DNA from: Atherix ibis
Lineage: Eukaryota > Arthropoda > Insecta > Diptera > Athericidae
Assembly: GCA_958298945.1 (NCBI GenBank)
Contig: OY282609.1
Span: forward strand, 30,353,212 to 30,417,211
DNA: 64,000 nt
Reading direction: 5' to 3'
The position numbers were made by a program, and so were the translations under genes. The notes below the pieces were generated by a model. It had not been told where the DNA came from. It did not search any database and saw only the letters and a list, made by a program, of their open reading frames with translations. Below are positions 21,031 through 32,551 of the stretch, piece after piece (positions within the stretch are counted from its first letter, which is position 1; each line of letters starts with the position of its first letter).

Positions 21031-23337
21031 ACAATACCGTTTAGGAAAATCCCGTCCCAATAGTTTTTAAAATATCCTATAACAGCCGATAGTTTTTACT
21101 TGGAACTAGTTTTTTTTTGCAACAAATTAATAAGTGATATTTTAAAAATTTTGTAATATTTACGATACTATTTGTGCAATATTACAAAATAAGAAAATTT
21201 TGGGGATGTACAAATCTTCTGTTTGAATTTCGAACTACAATGGAATCGGGAAAAAATTTTTCCTAATCTGCATTTAAATTTTGTCTTTTGGATCGTAATA
21301 AATTTATCCACCAGTTTTTAGCAGTCTTCATTAGAAATGTTGGTTTTCATTGCATTTAAATTAGAAAAATATTGTTTTATTGAAGGAAAGCCTAAAAATC
21401 TGAGGTCGCTTCAAATTCGTATCTTAACTAAATTGAGTTGATCGCATGCAAAATAGTCTCACATTCAGCAAAAATGCCAATCGATAAGATATATTTGCGT
21501 AACTATTACATTATGGCAATTGGGGATTGGGGATATCAACATTGTACACAGCTTACTTAGCCAGAGGGATAGGTTTTCTTAATCCATTCAAACGATCGAA
21601 GGTAGATTCACGCGGTGGTATTGGGCGCTATTATGATGATTAGTACGTGATAGATGAACAACAGACTCTACCGAGCAGAGAGTGTACTGTTCGTTATCTA
21701 TTCCTCTATTCGATTACCTTAAAATGCCAAACATTCGAAGCTATTTGCTGTTTGCTGCTGCTACTACTACTCAACAACAAGCTGCAAGTTGTTCAATAAA
21801 ATTTCGCAATTCAAATCGTTGTCGTACGTAATATTTACCGCCATGAAGCAGACAGAGTACATACACCTCGTTTTTTTTTTGCAATTCGCTCCTCGCTTTT
21901 TTTTGGCTTTTGAAGATGCCACAAGCATGTTATGTTCCGATGCGATGGGCTATTATTACTGCCATTCTTATACAACACCCAGTATGCCAAAGAGCATATT
22001 GAATATTTGAGCTTGAGAATCCCTCGATAGACAAACAAAAACTATTTTTGCTAACTAATATCGTACAACAGGTAGATAGGTAGGTAACTATAGTATGGGC
22101 AGGGTGGATGGATGAGTGTTTTAGGCTGGTCGGATAGTTTTGCGGAGACGAAACGATTGGATTTCGATTCGCACATGGTGTGTGCGCCCACCCGACATGA
22201 CATACTCGTGTACATTTACTACTATTTCATCGTCGTTGTTGCCGTAGTCGTCTCTGTATTCTTTTTTATTTGAAAATATTCGATTTTGCAATATTTGGAA
22301 TTGAGGCGTCTCTAACCTCGTTTCCAGTTGAAGATGTCATTGCCTTCGAGCACGTTTACGGCATTCGTAATCGAACAAAACAAACGTGAATTCTATATAA
22401 AAAAAAAAAAAGATTAGAAATTGGGTACTATTCGCTGCGTTTCTGCATAAAATACTTAGTATTGGAAGACTTGATGACATGGGGGGAGACATGGAGACTT
22501 ATATTATGCGAATAATAGTACCTGTAATAATGATAATAATAGTAATGGTAGCAAAGCAATATTTTAATAAGAAACTCATAAAAAAATTATTAGAAATGAA
22601 AAAGAATTTGTGCATATTGTAGACATAATAAAGTCTTTGATTTTCGAAGGCTTATTCCTTTTCTTCTATCGAATAATCGTCTACATAATCGGTTTGACAG
22701 CAGTAGCACAGCACAACTTATGAGCAAAACATGCGGCTGGCCTTGGATTTGTTGCATAGAATTTTTCACTCTTGGCAGTAGGCTGTAATTATTCAGCGTT
22801 CAATTAAATTCTATCAAAAAGGGAATTAATAGCCTTTGGATCAATTAAAAGAAAATGGTAGATACATTTATTTATATAAAAATTCCCACCTAAGAATTGT
22901 GACAATTTGGGACAATATTTTTTACACTTCACTTACAGAAATTGCTCAAATGAGTTTTGAGAGCCTACAAATTATCCAAATGATGTTTGAGAGCTTTAAA
23001 AACAGTTTAAATAAAGCAATTTAAACTTAATTACAATTTCTTCCTTTGAAAAAGTCTCTTTCTTAATTTTTTAAAGAAAAAAACCCAATGGAACAGTTTC
23101 GAAAATGCAAAACAATAAGTTTGTAGAATTTTAAATATTAAATTAGGAAAAACGAATCTTTTAACTTAAATATATAATTTAAAACTAATGTTAATCTTTG
23201 CAAAAACTGATATATTTTTAAAATGTCCTTTTTTCATATAAGCAAAAATTAATAAAAAAATGTTCAAGCTAAACTTGCTAAATTTTAACAATTCTAAACT
23301 TAGAAGGGAAAAATATAATTTAATTCGACAACATATG
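21031..23337. other. unrecognised DNA, partly of higher complexity
   Basis: No coding region identified. 21540-22400 is less AT-rich, with CTGCTGCTACTACTACTC-type triplet runs and a T-rich run near 21880. It could be host regulatory or intronic sequence, but nothing in it proves that. Confidence 0.4.
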
Positions 23338-24462
23338 TCATTCATAGAAACCCTCGTCCCTATTGGCAAAAAACTGGGAGTCGAATTTTACAACCTTCTC
23401 TTGAGGGGAATTTTTCACCTGCAAAATCATCCGTCATAGACAGGAAAAGGTGGTAATCACTTGGTGCCAGGTCCGAACTATAAGGTGGATGCATAAGAAC
23501 ACTCCAGCCAAGGTCCCGGAACTTCTGGCGAGTCACTATCGATGTATGCGGCCTGGCGTTGTCCTGATGGAACACAATTTCTCTCCTATTGTCCAAAGCT
23601 GGCAGCTTCTGGGCGATTGCTTCTTTCAGACGGTCCAATTGTTGACAGTATAGGTCCGAATTAAGAGTTTTGCCGTAGGGGAGCAGCTCATAGTAGATGA
23701 TTCCCTGCCAGTTTCACCAAACATACAGCAAAACCTTCCTGGGTGTCAATCCTGGCTTGACCACCGTTTGCGCCGGGTGACCGCGATTTGACCACGACCG
23801 TTGTCGCTTGACGTTGTCGTAAGTGACCCACTTTTCATCACCAGTAACCATCCGCTTCAGAAATGCATCGATATTGTTGCGATTCAGCAGCGATTCGCAG
23901 ATGGAAATTCGGTCCATGAGGTTTTTTTGCGACAAATTGTGTGGCACCCTGTTTTGATTGGCCAGGAGCTAAACATTGCACACAAAGAAAACGGTTTTTT
24001 GTGCAATGTTAATCTCTTGGGCAATCGAAACAGTGCTTACGTGACGTTTGGACGCGACGATTTCCATTATTTTATCGACATTTTTGACATTTGGCCTCCC
24101 AGAGCGTGGTACATCTTTGACATCGAAATTACCGGAACGGAATCGACAAAACCAAAATGCGCATGATTGGCTGTTACAGTATCAGGACCATAAACACTAT
24201 TCACATTTTCAGCTGCCTGGCTTGCGTTTTCGCCTTTATCGAAGAAAAACTGTAAAATATGGCGTATTTTCTCTTTTTTAGTGTCCATCTTTGATGCGTG
24301 CTAAAAAAATACTCAGTCAAGTATTCATAAAACTGTATGAGAAGCTGGACAAAATTTTTAGTACAAAATTTTATCTATCTAACGCCATCTAGTACAACCC
24401 GATCTCAGTTTGAAAACGGGAGATACAGACTCCTAAAGCCATCTATTGGCAAAATAATGGAC
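23338..24462 (-). mobile_element. mariner A2, 3'-truncated
   Basis: Second copy of family A. The right end GCAAAATAATGGAC is followed by TA (24463-24464). The 3' end of the gene and the left TIR are missing beyond about 23338. It keeps the N-terminal segment that A1 has lost (about 24080-24180), so the two copies complement each other for judging the family. Confidence 0.85.
23360..24288 (-). pseudogene. mariner A2 transposase pseudogene
   Basis: The start MDTKKEKIRHILQFFFDKGE is at 24288, followed by NASQAAENVNSVYGPDTVTA, the first helix-turn-helix. After a frameshift comes VSIAQELNIAH-like sequence. 23714-23947 gives MPHNLSQKNLMDRISICESL and the first aspartate in VTGDEKWVTYDN. 23360-23638 gives DRLKEAIAQKLPAL, the second aspartate in HQDNARPHTS and the third in YSSDLAPSDYHLF. 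The C-terminal ~35 residues are lost. At least two frameshifts and the truncation make it inactive. Confidence 0.82.
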
Positions 24463-24464
24463 TA

Positions 24465-25780
24465 CTTTTTACTACAAAATTTAAAAATTTTAGACTTTTA
24501 ATATGACAAAAAACTCTTTAAATCAATTTCTATTTATTTAAAAAAAATCAATTTTTCATCAATTCTTTTAATAACGCAATTTTTAAATATTATACAAAAA
24601 ATATCATTTTTCATACATAAAAGTCCGTGGAAAATTTTCAAAAACTAAAAGCAGATATTAAAAACAATAATAAAAGAGTAATTTACTTTGAAAAAAAAAA
24701 AATATTTCTTTAACATGTTACAATTCTTCGAAGATAAAAAAAAGAGCATATAAAATCATCTGAAAAATTTGATATTGAGCCATGTTTTTTGGAATATTCT
24801 ACAAAAACAATGCCCAATTTAATTTTCAAAAAATTTATAAAAACCTTTTTATATTGGATGTTAAGAATTTCATAAAAAAAGCAACTTGCTAATTTTAAAG
24901 TAATTGACAATTATTCAAAATTACACTAAATTAGTGCAAAACTGTAGTAACTTTAAGAAAAAAAAAGAAAACTGATTATTTAGAAAACTTTCCAAAAAAA
25001 AGTCAGCAAATCTTAGAAAAAAATACAAAAGGAATTAGAAATAAATTTTAAAGAATTCAACATAAAATTTTGCCATTGAAGAAGAACAGAAAATATTACA
25101 AGAAATATCTTCCAAATAACAGAAATTTTCTTAAAAACTATTGTAGAAAAATAAATAACAGATTTTTTTTAAAGAAATTAGAATGGAAAAAGTTCGAACA
25201 GCATTAGACTTTTGATAGTAAATTAAGAAGACTTCAATCTTCATTTGAGAAGAAAAATTAAATAACATTTTAATATTACATTAATATTTTCACAGCTAAC
25301 CAAAAATTAAAAAAAAACATTTAATGAAAAATTTTGATTAGGAAAATTTGGAAAATTCAGTTACTTGGAAAATGCTTATCTACCACGAAAGATAAAATTT
25401 CTACGGGATGATTAATTGCAAAATTCGTAAAAAAACACTAAAGAAATCAAAGTTCTTTTTGGTAAAAGAAATATCAGAAAAATCATAATAGTTTTTAGTT
25501 CAAACACTCTTTAAATTTGGTGCGATCAATTTTTCTTGATTAATTAGACTACAAAATTGTCAATTTTCCTGAAAGTACTTCGATTCTTATCACTCATTAC
25601 TAGTAGCCTTGCTGATAACAACTGGGCTACGATTAGAACTAAAATGGAACCAGTCGATTAGGCCAATATACAAGTATGTACGTGTTTCACACACAAACTT
25701 AAATTGCGGAACTTTTTATTGCCAAAAGATCAGGCCACAAATCCAAAGAATAAAAGGGCATCATTTTCAATTTTTACCAA
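24465..25780. other. A-rich unrecognised DNA
   Basis: Strongly A/T-biased, with scattered AAAAAATT-type runs. No gene seen. 25609-25780 is a little more complex but has no identifiable product. Confidence 0.45.
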
Positions 25781-25782
25781 TA

Positions 25783-26154
25783 CGAGGTCCGTTCAAAAAG
25801 TATCGCGAATTTTGTGTTTTTTTTTAAAAAATTATTTATTTATTCATGAATATCTATTTTGTCCCCTTCAAAGTTATCCCCACCAGATATCATACACTTG
25901 TGCCAATGTTTTTTCCAACTCTCGAAGTACTTCAAAAAATCATTTTTTGTGACCTTGTTCAGCTCCTCCTTCGATACCGTCTTTATCTCCTCAATCCTAG
26001 CGTAGCGTCTTTATCTCCTCAATCGCCCCCCCTTTCATGGGGCTCTTCAGTTTCGGGAACAAGAAAAGGTCACAGGGGTCCAGATCTGGTGAATACGGTT
26101 GCTGCGGTATTATTAGTGTTGTTTTTGTGAGCAGGGGCGTTATCATGGTGCAAA
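25783..26154 (-). mobile_element. mariner F3, 3' end with normal C-terminus
   Basis: The left end CGAGGTCCGTTCAAAAAGTA is preceded by TA (25781-25782). Minus-strand traces read DFLKYFESWKKHWHKC, the normal F-type C-terminus, then a frameshifted SGPL and FLVPE region and LLHHDNAPAH near 26145. An 18-bp segment (TCTTTATCTCCTCAATC) is duplicated at 25980-26016. It is broken off at about 26154 by an H-family fragment. Important as the comparison for F1, F2 and F4: here the 3' UTR is short and the TIR is of ordinary length. Confidence 0.75.
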
Positions 26155-26340
26155 AGCAGCGGCATCCGTGAACAACAGTCGATGATCCTTTAATCCGTCC
26201 AACTGTTCAAGGAAAAGTTGCCTATATGTGGACGGATCAGTGCTAGCCTTCTTAAACCTGTCAACAGAAGCAGTCACTTGCTCCCAAAGTGGACGGGAAG
26301 TTTGGAAAACGAGGATGAATTGCTTTCAAGGTGGATAGTA
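26155..26340 (-). pseudogene. H-family non-LTR fragment (H2), inverted
   Basis: The complement of 26155-26330 aligns with 13385-13575 of H1. It contains ACTGATCCGTCCACATATAG and GTTGGACGGATTAAAGGATC, which lead into the start of the RNase H domain. It is only the linker and the first RNase H strand. Joined directly to mariner F3. Confidence 0.78.
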
Positions 26341-26439
26341 ATTAATAAGGTTAGCGATGATGAATTCTTTTTGAACTGGGGTAGATGATAATGTTTTTGA
26401 TTAAAGTTTGGAGGGGGTAATTTGGAAGGCATAGGTTTT

Positions 26440-26760
26440 TGTAAACTAAATATAGGCGAAATTTTTGAAGATAGAAATAGATGGGTTTTCTCCAGTTTCT
26501 ATCAGTATGGATTCCACCAGAGATGTCTGATGTGCTCCACTGGCTAGTCTAATGCAAAGGTTTACCGCTGCCTCAACTAGCTTTTTCCCTGCTATTGGCA
26601 CACTGACACATATAGTGGGGAAATAGAGTAAGGTCCCGTCCAAAAGGGCGTTGGTTACTCTAATTGCCTCACTTTGTCTTACCGTACTTTTGCTGCTGAC
26701 TAAAATTTTGTCAACAGCATTTACTAGGGAAATATAATTTTGGAAAATAAATACAGACGC
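26440..26760 (-). pseudogene. K-family repeat copy 1 (unidentified coding remnant)
   Basis: The minus-strand frame reads TVRQSEAIRV, LLDGTLLYFPTICVSVPIAG, KKLVEAAVNLCIRLASGAH and SLVESILIETGENPS. The plus-strand segment at 29540-29680 gives a clearly related KIRQCEAIRVLLDGTLLYSP. A third copy sits at 32385-32551. So this is a repeated protein-coding fragment, probably of a retroelement, but I cannot name the domain. Confidence 0.6.
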
Positions 26761-27239
26761 ATTCAAGTTTTTTTCTTCTTCTTATCAAATAAATTATAAT
26801 AAAAACAAAACAAAAATTATTGAAAAGAGAAAAAAGTATTAAAACAAAATAAAAAAAAATTTCAATATTTTGAATTGTTTTAGCAAAGAAAGAAAATATT
26901 TTTATTTTTATGAATTATTTTTCAGTACAAGTTCTTTTTTGATATTTACAGAAAAAAAGATAGGAATTTTTCCAGAGCTATGAAGAAATTTAATTTTTTT
27001 AAGACTATTTGGAATTTGAAGTTAAGGTACGACTACGAAAAAAAAGTCTTATTAAGTAAACGTAGTAAAATGTTAACTCCGATATGTTTAACCGATATTT
27101 TCCAGTTAAGAGGTTTAGTTGCAGTCATAGTTGTGCTAACTGAAATCTTACCCATAAGAAGTCTGTTCATATATAAATAAATTTTGGAGCATGGTTAGAT
27201 ACACATTTGTTAGATGTAAGCGAGCCCGCCTTACATCTT

Positions 27240-27800
27240 AAAAAATGTGGATCAAATTAAATAAGATGGCAGCTCCAAATGGTGCGAGGGAGATATTAGC
27301 CCCAGCAGTTGATGAGTTAAATTCCCTTAATACCTCTTTTACTGCGACTAGTATCCTTTCTGTACTCCTGCGCTTTGATCAGGCTCTGTCAGAGCATGTG
27401 GATGGCTTTTTTTGTCGTCCTGTTACTGTATCTGAGATTGAACGTGCAGGTTCAATCTCAGATACACCAGGCAGGATAAAGCTTTATCGTCTAATACGGC
27501 AGGTTTTTTTATAATGTCTCGCTTTATTTCTTAAAATTGATCGTTCCTGAAACCTTGTTGTATATACAACACATTTCCAATATGTCATTTCCACGATCAA
27601 TTTGTTCCTGAAACCTTGTTGTATGACCCCGACTTTCCCCTTAGCTTGGAAAAAATTTAAGGTACTACCTAATCACAAAAATAATACTCGTAATTACACT
27701 GAATTTTGACCTATTAGCATTCTCCAGGTCCTATCAGAAATATTTGAAAAAGTTATTAAAGAACAAATTATGCATCATCTTAATTTTAACGACTTGCCGT
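27240..27800 (+). pseudogene. J-family non-LTR fragment (J1): pre-RT linker and first RT motifs
   Basis: The 27245-27514 frame reads AREILAPAVDELNSLNTSFT and GFFCRPVTVSEIERA, the linker that precedes RT in Jockey/CR1-like ORF2. After a gap, about 27610-27800 gives FPLAWKKFKVLPNHK, a broken PISILQVLSEIFEKVI (the RT finger) and EQIMHHLNFNDLP. Many stops. A 17-bp perfect inverted repeat (27427-27466) sits exactly in the VTVSEIERA codons and seems to have overwritten the expected following residues. Confidence 0.65.
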
Positions 27801-28334
27801 AATAGATAGTTAGGCAAGCTAAAAGCTAGGATAGTAATCTGCCCAGAAATAGTGCTGCATGAAGGTAGAAAATTATGGTGGAGAAGAACTGGACTGTAAA
27901 TCTGTGAACTATTAGGGATTTGCCGAAAGGCATACCACTTCCTGTTCACCAGATTCCAGGCTCGTACTCTTAGAAAACACATCAGCAATATTATTTTTTA
28001 AAACTTGTGCCTGGTTTTCCAGACTTCATTTTTTGGGCTATGTTAAGAACGGTGTTGCGATCTTCTGGGTCGAGGTCTTTCACGTGCTAATAAGTATATT
28101 CACTGGTGGATCGGGGGTGGGTTGAAGGTCTTTGGAAATTTGGGAGTGGGGATTTTGATGGGATGGTAATTGGTTTACCATAGGAGGCGTTGATTTCTGT
28201 ATTTGTCAAAGGTTTCTTGACAATTGGCGTTGAAGAATTGGATAGCTTACGCTCAAAAGCTTTTTTGGAAGGAGAGGGTGCAATTTTTTTTGGATGGGCG
28301 AGGGGATGGTGGCATTGGTGAGGTGGACGCAGAA
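27801..28334 (-). pseudogene. possible retroelement ORF1 remnant (uncertain)
   Basis: The minus-strand frame 28087-28341 is Pro/Ser/Lys-rich (LSNSSTPIVKKPLTNTEI, KSPLPNFQRPSTHPRSTS) and runs on into a HVKDLDPEDRNTVL-like stretch. That composition fits the disordered part of a non-LTR ORF1 (RNA-binding, gag-like). I see no zinc knuckles. It could also be unrelated. 27801-28086 has no clear product. Confidence 0.3.
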
Positions 28335-28950
28335 GGAACAAAGCGTTATTATTTTAAGCGACAGCCTTGCCGCTCTTAAAGTCATTGGTGGCCCATTCGT
28401 CATAGCCTACTTAGCAATAGGAGTGTCGAGTTATGGGTAATGAAAAATGGGTGACGGTGCATGTGGGAATTATGGGTAATGAAAGTGCCGACAAGTTGGG
28501 TGGAGAAACACTCCGTTGACCAGTGATCACAGTCATTCCCAATCTGCCTCGCCTACTAACAAAATGGCAACTAACATCATTAGCCATCCGCAGACACGAT
28601 GACTGGACCAATAGCGACACTTTTTTGTCGACTCATTGGAGAACCACTAACAAACCAGTGTATTCAACACCCATACCGAAATTCTGGGCGCGGAAGCTCC
28701 TCAGAATCCGGATTGGACACCCTGCTCTTACTCATAACTTCCTTTTTGGCAACACCAATCGTCCCCTATGACAATCCTGTATTTCCGCATTTCACTATCA
28801 TCCATGTTCTACAGGAATGCCACATAACAAAGAATTACTTTGCGAGCAGGATTCCTCCCATTATGGAGCTCCTCGATCCAACAACTTCATTCCCTAGTCC
28901 CCTATTTAAGCTTCCACAACATACTAATCATAGACCAGTCTCTCTCAGAA
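28335..28950 (+). pseudogene. H-family non-LTR fragment (H3)
   Basis: Follows H1 closely: SDSLAALKVIG-like residues, a short deletion and rearrangement around 28400-28460, then NESADKLGGETLR, LPRLLTKWQLTSLAIRRHDD, FWARKLLRIRIGHPALTH and VLQECHITKNYF. The last keeps the final finger cysteine that H1 has lost. The end near 28950 (CAGAATTTAAGG) passes directly into J2. Parts of the 3' UTR and the CAAA tail are missing. Confidence 0.75.
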
Positions 28951-30250
28951 TTTAAGGTTCTACCTAATCCAAAAAATAATAATAATTTCTACCTAATCCA
29001 GATACTATCGAAAATATTTGAAAAAGTTATTAATAGACAAATTATGCATCATCTTAATTTTAACGACTTGCTATATGCTAAGCAGTCTGTTTTTTGAAAG
29101 AATCATAGTACCACCATCAGATGGAACATCGACAAAAAATATATCTCCATTCTACTAATCTTGGACTTCAGTAAGTCCTTCGATGGTTGGTAAACTTAAG
29201 AGCCAGTTCAGCTTTTTTTTCTAGCGCCTGTAATGTCTTTTTTTTCCTATCTAGATGCTCGATCCCAGATGCTGTAGAACGTCAGAGTCGGGATCCTATT
29301 GTGTTTTGAAAGGTGTTCCTCAAGGTCCACTACTACTCTTTTCATCAACGGTCTATACAAAAGTGTACAATTTTCTTTGTTGCACCTGTTCGCGGATTAT
29401 GTCCACCTTTTGCGGGCACTTCCGGTATCTAGTCATTGGTAGATTTCATGAAAATCTTGGGTATTATCATAACCTGAAAAGGGAGATATCAGCCATTTTT
29501 AACATGCTTAAAATTCTGTTTGAAAGGATATTTAAGATTAGACAATGCGAAGCAATCAGAGTCCTCCTAGACGGAACGTTGCTCTATTCCCCCCTGACTT
29601 TATGCATCAAAATGCCAATAGTAAAGCAAAGGCAAGTTGAAACAGTTTTGAGTGGGTAAGACTCTATCTTTATTGAAACTGTTCAAAAACCGTTCACACA
29701 TTACCTTTTTTAAGTCCAGTAGAAACCTTATCTATAATAACTTTTGCATGCCCTTCTGGTATCTGGTCATTTACAATGTGTTGCTGAAATTAATATGGAC
29801 CTCCGAAGTATTGGAAATTAGGCTGCTCGGAACAGGTTTATTATAAGTTCCAGTAAATTCTCTTTAATTCACCTTTTGGCACTGACATGTCAATCTGTTC
29901 CGTTGCGTTAAATAGTGCTGTAATCCCTTATTCTCCTCAGGTAAAAATTCTTGGTCTAGTTCTTGACCCATATTAGTGATGTAATCCGAAAGCTTGGTAT
30001 CTGCCCGTTCATAGCAAGCTTCACTTAGTCCATACTCCATTTATGCCTATTTTTAATTATGGACTTGAAATTTTCTCTGGCTGTTCTCTAATCCCTTAAT
30101 TCTGCAATTACAAAAATGCTTTAACTTTGAATCTATAAAGCTTGCGTAGTACATGAGTTTGTTGTTGGGATTATTGGTGTGCCTTTTAGATCATATATTA
30201 ACCTGTGACTGTTGATCTTTTCTGCTCTGTTACTTAACAAGCGGCTTCAT
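28951..30250 (+). pseudogene. J-family non-LTR RT (J2), long but broken
   Basis: Begins with the same sequence as J1 (TTTAAGGTTCTACCTAATCC). RT motifs run in order along the plus strand: ILSKIFEKVINRQIMHHLNF (finger), LDFSKSFDG (palm A, near 29160), CVLKGVPQGPLL (29300), FADYVHLL in place of FADD (about 29390), SPQVKILGLVLDP (about 29940) and FNYGLEIFSG (about 30050). The second catalytic aspartate of FADD is thus changed to tyrosine. Repeat K (29430-29720) sits between the catalytic box and the LGLVLDP block. Jockey/CR1-like rather than R1. Confidence 0.65.
29430..29720 (+). repeat. K-family repeat copy 2
   Basis: Shares GGTAGATTTCATGAAAATC-like and CTATTCCCCCCTGACTTTAT blocks with 32400-32551 and, as protein, with 26440-26760. 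It includes the uninterrupted site GACTCTATCTTT (29661-29672), which is where mariner B2 sits in the third copy. Confidence 0.7.
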
Positions 30251-31639
30251 TTCAAAAAATTTCTTTTATATATAAAATTGTTATTTTAAAATAGAAAAAA
30301 TCCAGCAAAAAAATGCAAAAATCAGAAAAGAAAACTGAAAATACAGAATGAAATTGAAAGTGAAATTTTATGGAACAGAGCAGCGAAGAGAAGCGGAGAA
30401 CTGTATTGAGTGCACTCACATTGTTAAGGCGTAGACAAAGTGCCTAGAAGTGCAGTGTTGGTTGGCGTGGTGCAGAGTTGGTTGTCTGCCTGTAGCTAAC
30501 CTCCCAGAAGTGATCTTGGCATAGAAATCTCATTCTTAATTAATAAGGACGGTCTGTGATTGTCTTCATTGCCGATGTTCATGTCTAATCCTCATTTGAA
30601 TATAGAAACGATACTGAAGACTGGATAAGGTGAATGAACTGTCCACTTAAGCTGATGTCATTAATCAAACACGACTCTCCGATTGAGACGATACTAGATT
30701 AGGAGAACTTTTTCGATGATTATAAATTATCTAAACTCTAGTGGCATTTGTTCGAGTATCAGTTAAAATAGTTTTCTAGATCTGAAAACAGTTGTTGAAA
30801 CAAAAAAGTCCAAAATCCGTGAGATGACGGTCAGAAAGGGAAGGTGACTTGGCAATGGATTTGGACTGAGAACTACGGTAGGCGATGAAGTCTAGTAATT
30901 AGGGTAGTTGAGAGGAAGGGAAAATATTGGAACTCGATCTTAGAGGGGCCCTTAATCTATGACTGATGGAGATGCGTCTAAACTTATTGGAAGTGACCGA
31001 TTTTCGAGATAACCCAGTGCCTAGTTTTCTAGGCTAGGTTAAGTAGGTAGCATAAAATCGAATTGGACCAATTCCAGGAGGAATATTTTTTAAGTTAATC
31101 TGGGCGATTGAGACTGAGGAGTGTCACCACCACCCCGAGTGCTCAGAATGCCATCGTAGCGTCGTAAAGACGAATGTTTTATTGGTGGCGACCACATCGA
31201 CTGTCAAGAATTTTTATCATTGCACCTTCGCTGAAGCAATCTTTTTCTTCTTACTTGGATGAGATAAAATTTAAACCAAGAAAAAATAGGTGAATCGATA
31301 GCGAAAGGAATCATCCACAAGTGGACGAGCTGACTAGTGCCCAAGTAAAGTGGGATCGTCAATTTGAAAAATGATTTGGAAAATACCCTTTCGCTTGATC
31401 GGATATGAACGTGATTGGAGAGCATCCATCACCTTCGTGAGAGTGGAATTCATTATTTTTATTCAAAATAAAATTTGATCTGACAAGTTTTCTGTTATCT
31501 ATTCTCGTAACCGAGTTATGATTTATTCTTATCTATGAAATTTTCTAGGCACTCCCTCAAAGCAAGGTTGTTTTTTTCCATTCAACGTTGAATAAGGAAA
31601 GTTAGATTTTAAGTACTATGAGCATATCCCTGAATCTGT
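30251..31639. other. unrecognised DNA
   Basis: Moderately complex sequence with no assignable gene. 30400-31450 is less AT-rich than its surroundings and may be the outer part of a retroelement or host DNA. Confidence 0.4.
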
Positions 31640-32380
31640 TATGTTTGTGTATATGACACCCTTATTTTGATGCAACCCGAAATGTACCGTAAACCAGGCA
31701 ATATCCCTTATAGAGTTCCGAATCTTTTTCAACATAGTGGAAGGTACTTTACCTGTCAGGAAGAAACTATCACTTAAAATGATAAATGAGGCTCCTTTGA
31801 CGTTCCACAATAAAATTGGCAACCTCTTTAATCATATAATGAAAACGTTAAGGTTTCCAAATAGATAGAAGGTAGATGTTGCAGTTCCAATATAAAAACC
31901 ACAAATTTCGCGACCTTCGGCTAACAATTACGGACCCACTTTACCGTTATCTTATGTTTTGAAGATTCTGGACGAATTCTATCTTTCAGATTAAATCAGA
32001 TTCTTGAAAAGAAGCTCACTCGCCTATAATGCTTCTGGAATTGCAGCATGGTTGCTATAACGTAGACTCTGTGGTTTGCTTCTGTCATTTGGATACTTTT
32101 TTAATTGCCTGAGTAGGGATTTTTCTCCGCCACTCTAAACCTGGTGCGATCCCACTTAAATGGTTTAACCTTAACGGTTAAGGCAAATGGTTATTTTTTC
32201 CAGAAATATTTAATGGAAAATCGGCTTTTTGGTAGCTGAAACTTTCTCGCAGGAAACACTCAACTAAATTGGCGAGGTTATTTCCAGGATATCAAATATC
32301 AGAGTCATAATCCCGATGGAAAATCAGTAATGCCTACATGTATGTCGGAAGGGAAATTGCGTTCTAGAAAGAAATGACAT
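31640..32380 (+). pseudogene. possible non-LTR RT fragment (L)
   Basis: The plus-strand reading gives IMKTLRFPNRWKVDVAVPI and, after a small shift, NNYGPTLPLSYVLKILDEF. This is the layout of the region entering the RT finger (a FPxxWKxxxVxPI block followed by NNYRPIxLL). No palm motifs were found downstream, and stops are frequent. Weak but ordered match; clade not assigned. Confidence 0.4.
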
Positions 32381-32384
32381 CTCG

Positions 32385-32551
32385 ACTCCACTCCCATTAT
32401 TTGACAGATCCAATGAAAATCCTGGGTATTACCACTACCTGAGAAGGGTTCTCCTGGACGAAATATTGCTCTATTCTCTGACTTTAAGCATCACAATGTC
32501 AAAAATAAAACAAAGGCAAGTTGAAACAGTTTTGAGTAGGGTTAGACTCTA
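32385..32551 (+). repeat. K-family repeat copy 3, left part
   Basis: Matches 29445-29668 with a deletion of about 80 bp (GAAAATCCTGGGTATTACCA, AGTTGAAACAGTTTTGAGTA). Ends at GACTCTA, where mariner B2 begins; it resumes at 33814. Confidence 0.8.
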
